Assembly: GCF_009911265.1 (NCBI RefSeq)
Contig: NZ_QXXA01000011.1
Coordinates: 123,650 to 187,649, forward strand
Length of the DNA: 64,000 nt
Source: Senegalia massiliensis
GTDB taxonomy: Bacteria; Bacillota; Clostridia; Tissierellales; SIT17
Direction: 5' to 3'
Part shown: positions 38,320 through 47,383 of the stretch, piece by piece
Layout of the letters: every line of letters starts with the position of its first letter
How positions within the stretch are numbered: position 1 is the stretch's first letter
Notes under the pieces: generated by a model
Told to the model about the DNA's origin: nothing
The model's database searches: none
Seen by the model: the letters and a program-made list of their open reading frames with translations, nothing else
Position numbers and translations under genes: made by a program

Positions 38320-39246
38320 CTATCTTAGAAAATCTATAAGTGATGGTTGAATTATTCTAGCACCAGCATGAAGTGATGCTTGATACACAGTTTCTCTTGT
38401 TTTTAATTCTATTACTACCTCTGCAATATCTACATCTTCATTTTTAGATAATAGTTTAGTTACACTTAATGTTTGATCTTCTAATCTATTCTTATTAAGT
38501 TCCAATCTATTAGTCTTTGCTCCTATTTTTGCTCTTACTGATAATACATTAGATACAGTCTCATCTATCTCTGTTATACTTTCATCTATACTTGTAACAT
38601 CATCTGAATCTAATCCTTGTATCAGCTTATCAAATACTCTTATCATTTCTGATGTATCTCCTTTTGAAACATCTTGTTTATACCCATTATTTGATAAACC
38701 GAATAATTCTGTTCCTACTACATTTACATCTATAGTATCTGCTGAGCCTACATTATATTTGGTTTTTTCATCAGTATTTAAATCTATATTATAATTTCCA
38801 TCACTATCAATCAAATCATCTGCTGTTTTATATCCTGAAAATATAGCCCTTCCTGCGTGTTTAGTATTCGCTACCTTTATTATTTGTTCTCTCAATTGTT
38901 TTATTTCTGCTGAAACTTTTTCTTTATCCTCACCTGTATTTGTCCCATCATTTGCAGCTTGTACTGTAAGCTCCCTTGCTCTCTCTAATATATCTCCTAT
39001 TTGGGACACTGCTGATTCTGTTACCTCCATCCAAGATGTTGCATCGTCTACATTTCTTTTGTATTGCTCTATTCTGGATAAGTCTGTATAATATTTTAAA
39101 CTCTTTGACACTCCTATTGGATCGTCTGAAGGTAACTGGAATTTCTTTCCTGTTTGCATTTTATCTTGAACTTTACTTAAACCTTGTAAGTTTTTATTTA
39201 CATTTGTCATCATATTAGATATCATCATATTATTTGTTATTCTCAT
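38320..39246 (-). CDS. flgL: Hook-filament junction protein FlgL
   Basis: 308 residues with flagellin-like termini (MRITNNMMISNMMTNVNKNL; C-terminal ETVYQASLHAGARIIQPSLIDFLR). Joins hook to filament, next to FlgK, outside the cell. Starts 4 bases after the second flgK gene's stop. No anomalies noted. Confidence 0.93.
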   Translation of the reverse strand: MRITNNMMISNMMTNVNKNLQGLSKVQDKMQTGKKFQLPSDDPIGVSKSLKYYTDLSRIEQYKRNVDDATSWMEVTESAVSQIGDILERARELTVQAANDGTNTGEDKEKVSAEIKQLREQIIKVANTKHAGRAIFSGYKTADDLIDSDGNYNIDLNTDEKTKYNVGSADTIDVNVVGTELFGLSNNGYKQDVSKGDTSEMIRVFDKLIQGLDSDDVTSIDESITEIDETVSNVLSVRAKIGAKTNRLELNKNRLEDQTLSVTKLLSKNEDVDIAEVVIELKTRETVYQASLHAGARIIQPSLIDFLR

Positions 39247-39249
39247 AAT

Positions 39250-40704
39250 TTATCTCCCTACTAAGCCTAATCTATTTATTGTAACATCATAAATTGAATC
39301 TATTGTAGTAATCATTCGAGCTGCTGCATTATATGAATGTTGAAATTTTACCATATTACTCATTTCTTCATCCAGTGATACTCCTGATTCTGATTGGCGT
39401 CTAGTATTTATTCCATCAACTATAACCGTACCATTTTCTTTCATTCGTACTGATTGTTGTCCATCTACTGCTAATGTAGATAATACTGATTTCATAAAAT
39501 CATCTGGAGTACCTTGAGGTGTAGTATCTTTAAAAAATTTATTATCATTTCTCTTTTCTAATAATTCTAATATTATATCATTATTTTCTTTGTCAGAAGG
39601 ATCAGAACTACTTGATGCAGCTATATTATCCAAGTTGTCCATTATATCATCTGATATTTTTATATTAGATGCATCTATAGCTTCACCATCATCTGACTGG
39701 AACATATTTATGCCACTATTTCCATCTCTAGTAAATCCTTTCTGATGTACTTCATTCATTTGTTTTGCAAATATATTTGCAAATTCATTTAATCTAGATA
39801 TATAAAAAGGAATTCCTCTATATTTACTATCATGTCCAGTTCCATCTCTTACATCTATAAGTCCTTTAAGTTTTCCTGATGTAAGTTTTAATTTATTTCC
39901 ATTTTCCCATTCTAGCTGATATAATTTTTCTTCTTTGTTTAAAGGATTTTCCACTGTAGGTGCAGGATATTTAAGCCTATTGGAAACTTCTCCTTCTACA
40001 AGTATTGTACCTCCTATTGATACATTAAACTTCCCATTTGTTTCTGTTGCATTTATATTTACTATTTCTGATAATTCATCTACCAATAAATCTCTTTTAT
40101 CTCTTAAGTCATTTGCTTTACTTCCATCTAGTTCTATATTATGTATTTCTTTATTTAGTCCTGCTATCCTCTCAGAATAACTATTTATATTCTTAATATT
40201 AGTTGATATCTCAAAATTAACTTCTTTTTGTGCTGATTTTAAGTTTTCTGATGTTGAATTTAAATATTTTGTAAATGCCATCATTTTTTCTCTTACAAGT
40301 GCTCTATTAGAGTCATCTGATGGATTTGTTGAAAGTGACTCAAAAGATGTAAACAACTCATCTAAATTTTTTCTAATACTACTTTCTGATGGTTCATTAA
40401 ATATATGTTGTATTTCAGTAAGAGTATCCTCTTTTACTGTCCACTCGCCTACTGGAGCTTTTTCTCCCCAATATTTAAAGTCCAAGTATGAATCTCTAAT
40501 CCTATTAACTGCTGTTATATTAGTACCTGTCCCCAAAAATCCTATTCCAGCAATATTAAGTGGATTATTTGATTCTTGAGTATTTTGTTGTCTACTATAT
40601 CCTCTTGTATTTATATTTGCTATATTATGATTTGTTGTATATAGGTTTTTTTGACTAGCAAGTAATCCTGAAACTGCTGTATTAAACCCTATCCATCCAC
40701 TCAT
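39250..40704 (-). CDS. flgK: Hook-filament junction protein FlgK, paralogue 2
   Basis: 484 residues. N-terminal FNTAVSGLLASQKNLYTTNHNIANINTRGYSRQ and C-terminal SGVSLDEEMSNMVKFQHSYNAAARMITTIDSIYD are FlgK/FlgE-type ends. It is adjacent to the other flgK paralogue (17-base gap) and is related along its whole length but clearly diverged. FlgK caps the hook. This copy retains the more typical NINTRGYSRQ sequence. Confidence 0.92.
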   Translation of the reverse strand: MSGWIGFNTAVSGLLASQKNLYTTNHNIANINTRGYSRQQNTQESNNPLNIAGIGFLGTGTNITAVNRIRDSYLDFKYWGEKAPVGEWTVKEDTLTEIQHIFNEPSESSIRKNLDELFTSFESLSTNPSDDSNRALVREKMMAFTKYLNSTSENLKSAQKEVNFEISTNIKNINSYSERIAGLNKEIHNIELDGSKANDLRDKRDLLVDELSEIVNINATETNGKFNVSIGGTILVEGEVSNRLKYPAPTVENPLNKEEKLYQLEWENGNKLKLTSGKLKGLIDVRDGTGHDSKYRGIPFYISRLNEFANIFAKQMNEVHQKGFTRDGNSGINMFQSDDGEAIDASNIKISDDIMDNLDNIAASSSSDPSDKENNDIILELLEKRNDNKFFKDTTPQGTPDDFMKSVLSTLAVDGQQSVRMKENGTVIVDGINTRRQSESGVSLDEEMSNMVKFQHSYNAAARMITTIDSIYDVTINRLGLVGR

Positions 40705-40721
40705 CTAACCACTCCTAATAT

Positions 40722-42140
40722 TTAATTTCCTACTCTACCCATTTTATTTACTACATTTTCTATCATTTCATCTATTGCATTTACTACTCTACTATTTGCA
40801 GTATATGAATGTTGAAATTTTAGCATATTTGCCATTTCTTCATCCATTGATACTCCTGAAACTGCATATCTGCTATTTTGTATATTTTGAATTATGGTAT
40901 TGTGAGTTTCTAACATTATCATAGAACGATTTGCTTCTACTCCCATATCAGATATAATACTTCTATAATAATTGTCTGCTGTTTGATTTTCAAAAAGTGC
41001 TAAATCACGCAGGTCCATAATTTCTTTTGCTATACTTCCATCTCCTCTATCCCCTGATAAAGATGCTACTATATTATTTAACGTATCTAAATTGTCATTT
41101 AATTTTATAGTACTTGCATCTATTTCACTACCATTTCTTTTAGATACAAAAAAGTCTTGTCCTGGTTCTCCAAGTAGTGTTACACCTTTTTTATGTATCT
41201 CATTTATTTTTGTTGCAACAGTATTTACAAACTTATCTAGTCTGTTTTTTACACTTGGTATTATTGAAGAGTAAGTTTCATCTTTGGAATCAAACTCTCC
41301 TCTTGACTCAAGTATCCCTTTTAAATATCCTCCACTTATTTCTACTTTTGAATTGTTTGAATTTTTCCAAGTTATCTCAAAAAATGAATTATCAACAGTC
41401 TTAGCTTCTATTTCTCTTGCATTCTCTTCACTTACAAGAGATCTTCCACCAATGTATATATCTATTGCACCATTTTGTTTATTGACTGCATTAATATTTA
41501 TATTTAAAGATAATCTATCTATTAATGCATTTCTTTTATCTCTTAAATCATTTGCCTTTACACCTGTCGCCTCACTTTGAGTTATTAAACCATTTAATTT
41601 TGCTATATCTTTTGATATCATATTTATTTCTTCTACTTTATTTGATATCTCTTTATTTAAGTTTACTTGTAAAAGACTTAATTGATTTGACATGTGATTT
41701 ACTGTCTCCACAAAGGCTATGGCTCTTTCTCTTACCATTCCCCTAACTGTTAAATTATCTGGATCTTTTGACAGTTCATCAAAACTATTCCAAAGTCCAT
41801 CCATTACTTCACTTAACCCTACATCTGATGGTTCATTCATTATTTCTTCTACTTGTGAAAAAATACTATATCTTGCATCAAAATATCCTTTATTATCAGC
41901 TTCATTTCTAAATCGTTGATCTAAAAATCTATCTCTTATTTGTCTTATGTCAGCTATTTTCACACCTGATCCAATTTGACCATTTACTCCCACTACATTT
42001 GTATATCCATTAGATGCTTGTATAACATCTTGCCTAACATAGTAAGGGTTATTACTATTTGCTATATTGTGACTGACTGTATCTAATGCTTTTTTATTTG
42101 TATATAATCCTGATATTGCTGATGATAATCCTTGAAACAA
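40722..42140 (-). CDS. flgK: Hook-filament junction protein FlgK, paralogue 1
   Basis: 472 residues. N-terminal SSAISGLYTNKKALDTVSHNIAN and C-terminal SGVSMDEEMANMLKFQHSYTANSRVVNAIDEMIE. The middle shares VKANDLRDKRNALIDRLSLNININAV with the other copy (SKANDLRDKRDLLVDEL...). It has NSNNPYYVRQ where the paralogue has the usual NTRGYSRQ. Two FlgK genes in tandem would give a hetero-ring or growth-phase-specific junction. It follows flgN by 15 bases. Confidence 0.92.
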   Translation of the reverse strand: MFQGLSSAISGLYTNKKALDTVSHNIANSNNPYYVRQDVIQASNGYTNVVGVNGQIGSGVKIADIRQIRDRFLDQRFRNEADNKGYFDARYSIFSQVEEIMNEPSDVGLSEVMDGLWNSFDELSKDPDNLTVRGMVRERAIAFVETVNHMSNQLSLLQVNLNKEISNKVEEINMISKDIAKLNGLITQSEATGVKANDLRDKRNALIDRLSLNININAVNKQNGAIDIYIGGRSLVSEENAREIEAKTVDNSFFEITWKNSNNSKVEISGGYLKGILESRGEFDSKDETYSSIIPSVKNRLDKFVNTVATKINEIHKKGVTLLGEPGQDFFVSKRNGSEIDASTIKLNDNLDTLNNIVASLSGDRGDGSIAKEIMDLRDLALFENQTADNYYRSIISDMGVEANRSMIMLETHNTIIQNIQNSRYAVSGVSMDEEMANMLKFQHSYTANSRVVNAIDEMIENVVNKMGRVGN

Positions 42141-42155
42141 TTTTTTATCCCCTTT

Positions 42156-42638
42156 CTATGCTTGCTTATTAAAAAAGCTTGCAGTTTGTTCATTTTTCTT
42201 ACCTTTGCCATATGTTAAATTACTATCTCTATTTGTAAATAAATCTATATTTAAATTTATATAATCAAGTGAATCTTTTATTAGTCTAGAATTAAGTACG
42301 TTTTTTTCTTTTATTTTTTCTAATATATTTACTAATTTATTTCTTTTTTCTTCTAATATTTCTTTTTCCTGTCCTTCTATAAATTCTAAAATCTGAGACA
42401 CATCAAGTTCACTTTTTTCTTTTTTATGAGCAATATTAAAAAGCACTTTTTCTCTCAAATTTTCAAGTTTCACCAATGTTTCAGTTATAGATTGTTCTTC
42501 TTTAGTGATTTCATCTAATTTTTTTATATCTCCATCTACTAATACCTGGGTTTTTTCATCTAAATTTTTAAGTAATTTACTATATACTACTACTTCTTCA
42601 TCTAATACCTTTATTAATACGTCAACTAATTCTTTCAT
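42156..42638 (-). CDS. flgN: FlgN-family flagellar export chaperone
   Basis: 160 residues, helical, with the FlgN-type tail LTYGKGKKNEQTASFFNKQA. Chaperone for FlgK/FlgL, whose genes follow. The ATG at 42636-42638 with GGAGGGT seven bases upstream is chosen; an in-frame ATG 12 bases earlier is part of that site. Gap from the flgM stop is 11 bases. Confidence 0.85.
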   Translation of the reverse strand: MKELVDVLIKVLDEEVVVYSKLLKNLDEKTQVLVDGDIKKLDEITKEEQSITETLVKLENLREKVLFNIAHKKEKSELDVSQILEFIEGQEKEILEEKRNKLVNILEKIKEKNVLNSRLIKDSLDYINLNIDLFTNRDSNLTYGKGKKNEQTASFFNKQA

Positions 42639-42649
42639 ATTACCCTCCA

Positions 42650-42931
42650 TTAGCCTTTTCTCATGTTTATATCTTCTAATATCTTTTGGGCTACTAATTT
42701 TGAATCAATATTGTAATTTCCATTTTTCATTTGTGTCTTAATTTTTTCTATTTTTTCTTTTCGAATATCTGGAGAATCCTTTGCCATTTTAACTGCCTTT
42801 TGAATCATTTTCCCTTGATCTGATATTATAAATTGATCTTTTTTATCTACTTTTGAACTTTTATCAATATTCGTTTTATTTTTGTTATATGCACTCTGTA
42901 TTTTATTTATATTATTATTAAATATTTTCAT
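42650..42931 (-). CDS. flgM: Anti-sigma-28 factor FlgM
   Basis: 93 residues with the FlgM domain in the C-terminal half (QKAVKMAKDSPDIRKEKIEKIKTQMKNGNYNIDSKLVAQKIL). It holds sigma-D inactive until the hook is done. Its own sigma-D promoter gives negative feedback. A GGTGAGGTG site precedes the start. Confidence 0.93.
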   Translation of the reverse strand: MKIFNNNINKIQSAYNKNKTNIDKSSKVDKKDQFIISDQGKMIQKAVKMAKDSPDIRKEKIEKIKTQMKNGNYNIDSKLVAQKILEDINMRKG

Positions 42932-42938
42932 AAAAACA

Positions 42939-42991
42939 CCTCACCTTTGCATCGCTATATATATTATCGGCAAAGTTGAGGTTTAACTTTA
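42939..42991 (-). promoter_or_regulatory. Sigma-D promoter of flgM with overlapping inverted repeat
   Basis: TAAA (42988-42991), 16-base spacer, GCCGATAA (42964-42971) on the minus strand. Around the -10 there is an imperfect 12-bp inverted repeat, CCTCACCTTTGC (42939-42950) and GCAAAGTTGAGG (42970-42981), reaching to the ribosome binding site. Confidence 0.7.
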
Positions 42992-42998
42992 ATACTAT

Positions 42999-43406
42999 TT
43001 ATCTTCTGTTTTTTACGTTTAATTTGTTTCCTGTTCTATAACTATTTTGTTTACTATTATCTACATTATCTTTTTTTAGTGCTCCTTTTAATTCTTTTTC
43101 TATTTCATTTGCACACTGATTGCAGAACTTTCCAGTTTTTATAGGTTTAGAACATCTTTCACAATCAAGTATCAAATTACTTCCTTCTTTTATCTCAAGC
43201 TTTCCTTGTCTTAAAAATTCCAATATCTTCTTTGTAGAAACTCCTGTTGCTTCTGATACTTCTCTAATATCTGCTTTATTATTACTATAAATATATTCAC
43301 GAACAGTAAAAAACATTTCTTCTTCTTTACGTCTACAGTGATAGCATATATTAAACCCATCATAATTATATATTTTTCCACATTTTTTACAATTTTTTAT
43401 ATTCAT
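42999..43406 (-). CDS. yvyF: YvyF-type flagellar-operon protein with zinc ribbons
   Basis: 135 residues. An N-terminal CKKCGKIYNYDGFNICYHC zinc knuckle, a short helix-turn-helix-like middle (IREVSEATGVSTKKILEFLRQGKL) and a second CERCSKPIKTGKFCNQC cluster match the YvyF/TIGR03826 family, always found just before flgM. Function unsettled; it may bind nucleic acid. Confidence 0.88.
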   Translation of the reverse strand: MNIKNCKKCGKIYNYDGFNICYHCRRKEEEMFFTVREYIYSNNKADIREVSEATGVSTKKILEFLRQGKLEIKEGSNLILDCERCSKPIKTGKFCNQCANEIEKELKGALKKDNVDNSKQNSYRTGNKLNVKNRR

Positions 43407-43418
43407 TTATTCTCCTCC

Positions 43419-44063
43419 TTATATATCCCTACCACTTGCTATTGTTATTAGATAAGTTTTTTTAGCATTAGCATCCATTATATTTCTTTTTGCCTCAGTG
43501 TATGTAGCTCCTGTAGTTATAATGTCATCTACTATAAGTACATTTTTATCAGCAAATATTTCTTTATCTATTATTTTAAATGCTCTCCTTATATTTACCC
43601 GTCTAAAAGATTTTGATAATCCTGATTGAGATTTTGTCTTTTTAAATTTGACTAAATTTCTAGTATCTAATTCTATATTTAACTTTTCTGAAAGATACTT
43701 TGCAAGTAATTCTGACTGATTAAATCCTCTTTTAGACTTTTTTCTCCTTGTCATTGGAATAGGCACTATTAAATCAATATCATTTATATTTCGTTTTATG
43801 AATTCTTCTAACAATAATGGTCCTAGCATTTTATATAAATAAGGATTTTTACCATATTTATATTTAAATATTATTTCTCTTATACCATCTGTATAACGAA
43901 GAGGACAAACTATATCTTCTGATATTGTTTGTTCTAGAAACTCCAATTTATCTCTACATTCAATACATAAATGATTCTTGATAGCATCTTCATATTCATC
44001 ACATATAAAGCATATATTTTTTTCTGGATAAATAAGCTCTGATATTCTATCTAATATTTTCAT
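43419..44063 (-). CDS. comFC: ComF family protein (ComFC)
   Basis: 214 residues. N-terminal zinc-binding CFICDEYEDAIKNHLCIEC and a phosphoribosyltransferase-like fold with VLIVDDIITTGATYTEA near residue 173. ComFC acts in the cytoplasm in natural transformation and possibly fork repair. It lies 12 bases before yvyF and 2 bases after recD2. The helicase ComFA is missing at this place. Confidence 0.93.
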   Translation of the reverse strand: MKILDRISELIYPEKNICFICDEYEDAIKNHLCIECRDKLEFLEQTISEDIVCPLRYTDGIREIIFKYKYGKNPYLYKMLGPLLLEEFIKRNINDIDLIVPIPMTRRKKSKRGFNQSELLAKYLSEKLNIELDTRNLVKFKKTKSQSGLSKSFRRVNIRRAFKIIDKEIFADKNVLIVDDIITTGATYTEAKRNIMDANAKKTYLITIASGRDI

Positions 44064-44065
44064 AT

Positions 44066-46294
44066 TTAACCTCTCATATATACATTAAACATATCATTCA
44101 ATCTTTTAGATAACCCTGAATATCTTGTGGTAATTTTATTATTTTTTATCATCATAGCTAAATATCTTTCCATTCCTACAAGTACTACTAATTCTTTAGC
44201 ACGTGTTATTCCTGTATATAGTAAATTCCTTGTAAGAAGCATTGGTGGACCCCAGAGTATTGGAATTATAACTACTGGAAACTCTGAACCTTGAGATTTA
44301 TGAATTGTAGTAGCATATGCAAGTCTAAGTTCATCTAATCCACTAAATGGATATACTACTACTCTTTTGTCATCAAATTCTACTATTAATTCTGATTCCT
44401 CATGATCAATTTTTGTTATAATTCCTAAATCACCATTAAAAACTCCTTTTCCTTTTTCTACTGACTTACCATTTTCTATTATCTCCCACTCGCTATTATA
44501 ATTATTTTTTATTTGCATTACTTTATCGCCTACTCTAAATATAGTATCGGCTATTTTTCTTTCAGCTTTAATTTTAGATTTAGGATTTAACATAGCCTGC
44601 AAACTATTATTTAATGAATTTACTCCTGCATCTCCTTTTTTCATTGGGGATAGTACTTGGATATCTTTTATTGGATCATATCCATTAAACTTCCTAAGTC
44701 TTCTATAGGCTAGTTCAAGTATGGTATCTACTATTTGAGAAGGATTATTTCTTTTCATAAAAAAGAAATCTTTGTCTTTTTTATTTAAATGAGGATATTC
44801 TCCTTTATTTATTCTATGAGCATTTACTACTATCATACTTTCCTTTGCTTGTCTAAATATTTCATCTAATTCTACTATTTTTATAAGTTTTGAATCTATT
44901 ATATCTCTAAGTACATTTCCCGCTCCAACTGATGGCAACTGATCTACATCACCTACAAGTATAAGTCTAGTTCCTGGCATAATTGCCTTTAATAAATGAT
45001 TCATTAAAAGTATATCTACCATTGATACTTCGTCTATTATAACTACGTCACTTTCCATAGGAGTACCATCATCTACTCCAAATGCCATCCCTATTTCTTC
45101 ATCTACAAATGAATATTCAAGTAATCTATGAATAGTTTTAGCTTCTTTTCCTGTAGCTTCACTCATTCTTTTAGCTGCTCTTCCAGTAGGTGCTCCAAGG
45201 GTTACTTTTAAATCTTTTTTCTCAAATATTTTTATTATGCTATTTATTGTAGTAGTTTTTCCTGTTCCAGGACCACCTGTAACTACTAAAACTCCATTAT
45301 CTATAGATTGTTCTATAGCTTCTTTTTGTCTACCAGCTAGTTTTATACCTTCTTCATTTTCTATTTCATTTATTTGATTATCTACATCTATATCTAAATC
45401 ATTTAATTCCACATTTGAAAGTTCTATTAATTTTTTACTTACATTTGCTTCTGCTGTATAAAAAGGTATAGAATATACCACTATTTCTCCGTCTATGTTT
45501 TCAAGCTTTATATTATTGTCAATAGCCATTTGAGTTATTCCATTGTCTATTATCTCTTCATCTATGGAAAGCACTTCTTTTGACTTATTAACAAGTGTTT
45601 CCTTTGGCATATATGTATGACCTTCAGTGGTAAACTTCATAATTGCAAATTTTATCCCTGCTCTTATTCTATAAACAGAGTCAAAAGCTATACCCATTTC
45701 CATAGCTATTTTATCTGCCATTTTAAACCCTATGCCAAATACTTCTTCTGATAATCTATATGGATTCTCCTTTACCTTCTGTATTGTCTTATTTCCATAT
45801 TTTTTATATATTCTTACTCCAAATTTTGAACTAATTCCATATTGTTGTAAAAATAACATAACATCACGAAGTTCTCTTTGTTCACTAAAAGATTCTGCGA
45901 TCTTTTTAACTTTTTTACTTCCTATTCCTTCCACTTCTTTTAACTTTTGTGGATCATATTGAATTACATCTAAACTATTTTCTCCAAATTTCTCAACTAT
46001 CTTTTCTGCAGTTTTAGGGCCAATACCTGATATTAACCCTGAAGCTAAATAATTAATTATTCCATTAAGTGTAGCAGGTACTACAGGTTCATAATTTTCT
46101 ACTTTTAATTGCTGACCAAAAGTTTTATGATGCTCCCAATTTCCTTCTACTTTTATAGTTTCTCCTATATTTAATATAGGAATATATCCCACTATTGTAA
46201 TTATATCATCTTCAGTTTCAAGTATTGCAACGATATATCCATTTGAATCATTTTTAAATATTATTTCTTCTACTGAACCTTTTATAGATATCAA
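44066..46294 (-). CDS. recD2: RecD2-type SF1B DNA helicase
   Basis: 742 residues. N-terminal OB-like and helix-hairpin-helix regions, Walker A TGGPGTGKTTTINSI near residue 340, motif II VIIDEVSMVD, and the C-terminal motif VI YATTIHKSQGSEFPVV (SH3-like domain included). It unwinds 5' to 3' and works in mismatch and replication-fork repair. A TTG start at 46292-46294 follows GGAGGG. Gap from the ComK-like gene is 50 bases. Confidence 0.93.
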   Translation of the reverse strand: MISIKGSVEEIIFKNDSNGYIVAILETEDDIITIVGYIPILNIGETIKVEGNWEHHKTFGQQLKVENYEPVVPATLNGIINYLASGLISGIGPKTAEKIVEKFGENSLDVIQYDPQKLKEVEGIGSKKVKKIAESFSEQRELRDVMLFLQQYGISSKFGVRIYKKYGNKTIQKVKENPYRLSEEVFGIGFKMADKIAMEMGIAFDSVYRIRAGIKFAIMKFTTEGHTYMPKETLVNKSKEVLSIDEEIIDNGITQMAIDNNIKLENIDGEIVVYSIPFYTAEANVSKKLIELSNVELNDLDIDVDNQINEIENEEGIKLAGRQKEAIEQSIDNGVLVVTGGPGTGKTTTINSIIKIFEKKDLKVTLGAPTGRAAKRMSEATGKEAKTIHRLLEYSFVDEEIGMAFGVDDGTPMESDVVIIDEVSMVDILLMNHLLKAIMPGTRLILVGDVDQLPSVGAGNVLRDIIDSKLIKIVELDEIFRQAKESMIVVNAHRINKGEYPHLNKKDKDFFFMKRNNPSQIVDTILELAYRRLRKFNGYDPIKDIQVLSPMKKGDAGVNSLNNSLQAMLNPKSKIKAERKIADTIFRVGDKVMQIKNNYNSEWEIIENGKSVEKGKGVFNGDLGIITKIDHEESELIVEFDDKRVVVYPFSGLDELRLAYATTIHKSQGSEFPVVIIPILWGPPMLLTRNLLYTGITRAKELVVLVGMERYLAMMIKNNKITTRYSGLSKRLNDMFNVYMRG

Positions 46295-46344
46295 TTTAAA
46301 ACCCTCCGAACATTCTTATCTATACATTATAACATAATAAAAAG

Positions 46345-46917
46345 TCATAGTCTTTTTTTAATATCAACAAGTTCTCTAATTAAAAGTGCAATATCTTCCT
46401 TAGTTGCAGGAGTGTTGTAGTTTACATTTTGTTCTTTTATATGTGAATCCAACTTTTCTTTATAGGATTGTTTTACTAGTTTCCCATCGTTTATATGTTT
46501 TATTATTGTTCTTTCAGTATTTAACACTTTTATTTCTCTTTCTGTAATAAATTTTATGTAAATATCTTCATCTTTTTTCAAAATATCTTCTATATATTTT
46601 AAATTAAAATAACCTATTGAGCCATCATTTTTAGATATAGGTTTTCTCGTTTTCATAGGTATCAATATATCTCTTTTTGTAAGGGGTATTGGTACCATAT
46701 TTTTTGATTCTATAATTTTTCCATATTCATTTCTTACTTTTCTTAAATCTAATGTGAAATATCCAGCTATGGATTTTAGAACCCTGATAGTTCTAGAATA
46801 AATAAACATGTCCTCTTTATTCTCAATAATTATTTTTGTGGAATTTCCTTTTGTGTCTAAATAAATTGGAAGTATTGCTATAATCTTATTTATTAGTATC
46901 TTATCAATCTCTATCAT
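46345..46917 (-). CDS. ComK-like putative competence regulator
   Basis: 190 residues. Aligning by eye with ComK: IAILPIYLDTKGNSTKIIIE matches the ComK N-terminus (IAVLPEEIDGK...KIIE), followed by a basic KVRNEYGKIIE region, PLTKRDILIPMKTRKP (ComK has a PI...IFLFPTLSSTRP pattern), then GSIGYFNLKYIEDI. Length also fits. ComK activates DNA-uptake and comF genes. Located directly upstream of recD2-comFC. The promoter carries a LexA-box-like site. Identity is low, so this is a plausible rather than firm call. Confidence 0.5.
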   Translation of the reverse strand: MIEIDKILINKIIAILPIYLDTKGNSTKIIIENKEDMFIYSRTIRVLKSIAGYFTLDLRKVRNEYGKIIESKNMVPIPLTKRDILIPMKTRKPISKNDGSIGYFNLKYIEDILKKDEDIYIKFITEREIKVLNTERTIIKHINDGKLVKQSYKEKLDSHIKEQNVNYNTPATKEDIALLIRELVDIKKRL

Positions 46918-46948
46918 TTATATCTCCCCTTATTGTTATATTAAAAAC

Positions 46949-46978
46949 ATTATATCACCGAACACTTGTTCTTGTAAA
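46949..46978 (-). promoter_or_regulatory. Promoter with a LexA-box-like palindrome upstream of the ComK-like gene
   Basis: Minus-strand -35 TTTACA (46973-46978), 18-base spacer, -10 TATAAT (46949-46954). The palindrome CGAACACTTGTTCT (46959-46972, plus strand) lies entirely within the spacer; consensus for Gram-positive LexA is CGAACRNRYGTTYC (two deviations). Confidence 0.6.
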
Positions 46979-47145
46979 TGCTTTTCTAAGAATTTGTATA
47001 TTTGTTTTATATTTAGGAAAGAATAATCATATATATAGGAAAGAGGTGGCACAAATTAAAAACAATATATTAGTGTTATTATTCTTTTTAGTTTTACTTT
47101 TAATTGCAGCATGTGGCCTTATTATAGGAGAGCGGAATAGTCAAA

Positions 47146-47178
47146 CAAAAGAGGAAAGTCATAAGACTTCCTCTTTTG
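47146..47178 (-). terminator. Terminator overlapping the yvrJ end
   Basis: CAAAAGAGGAA/TTCCTCTTTTG stem with inner GTC/GAC and one bulge; U-rich tail follows on the minus strand (TTTTGTTTG). It overlaps the last five codons of yvrJ. Confidence 0.7.
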
Positions 47179-47317
47179 TTTTTGATATTATAGCCTTTGT
47201 AAGTTGGTTTATACTAGAAGTAATATCTGTAAGTTTGCTTTCTATTCTAACTAAAAGAAATACAGATACAACTATAGGAAAACCTAAATTTGCAATTTGA
47301 CTAAATATTATCTCCAT
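47159..47317 (-). CDS. yvrJ: YvrJ-family small membrane protein
   Basis: 52 residues, ATG at 47315-47317 with GAGGTAAT upstream and TGA at 47159-47161. Sequence SQIANLGFPIVVSVFLLVRIESKL is the YvrJ pattern: one membrane helix followed by a charged helix. YvrJ in B. subtilis lies next to the sigma-O/RsoA genes. It follows DUF2922 and DUF1659 genes here. Confidence 0.85.
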   Translation of the reverse strand: MEIIFSQIANLGFPIVVSVFLLVRIESKLTDITSSINQLTKAIISKTKEEVL

Positions 47318-47351
47318 TTTAAATTACCTCTCTTTTAATTTAATTGATTGT

Positions 47352-47380
47352 AAAAAAGGGTAGACTTTAGTCCACCCTTT
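47352..47380 (-). terminator. Hairpin between DUF2922 and yvrJ genes
   Basis: AAAGGGTGGACT/AGTCTACCCTTT stem (one mismatch) followed by six U on the minus strand. Confidence 0.75.
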
Positions 47381-47383
47381 AGA

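Noticed and set aside
46307..46316. LexA half-site upstream of recD2
   Set aside because: Only one arm (CGAACATTCT) is present without a matching second arm.
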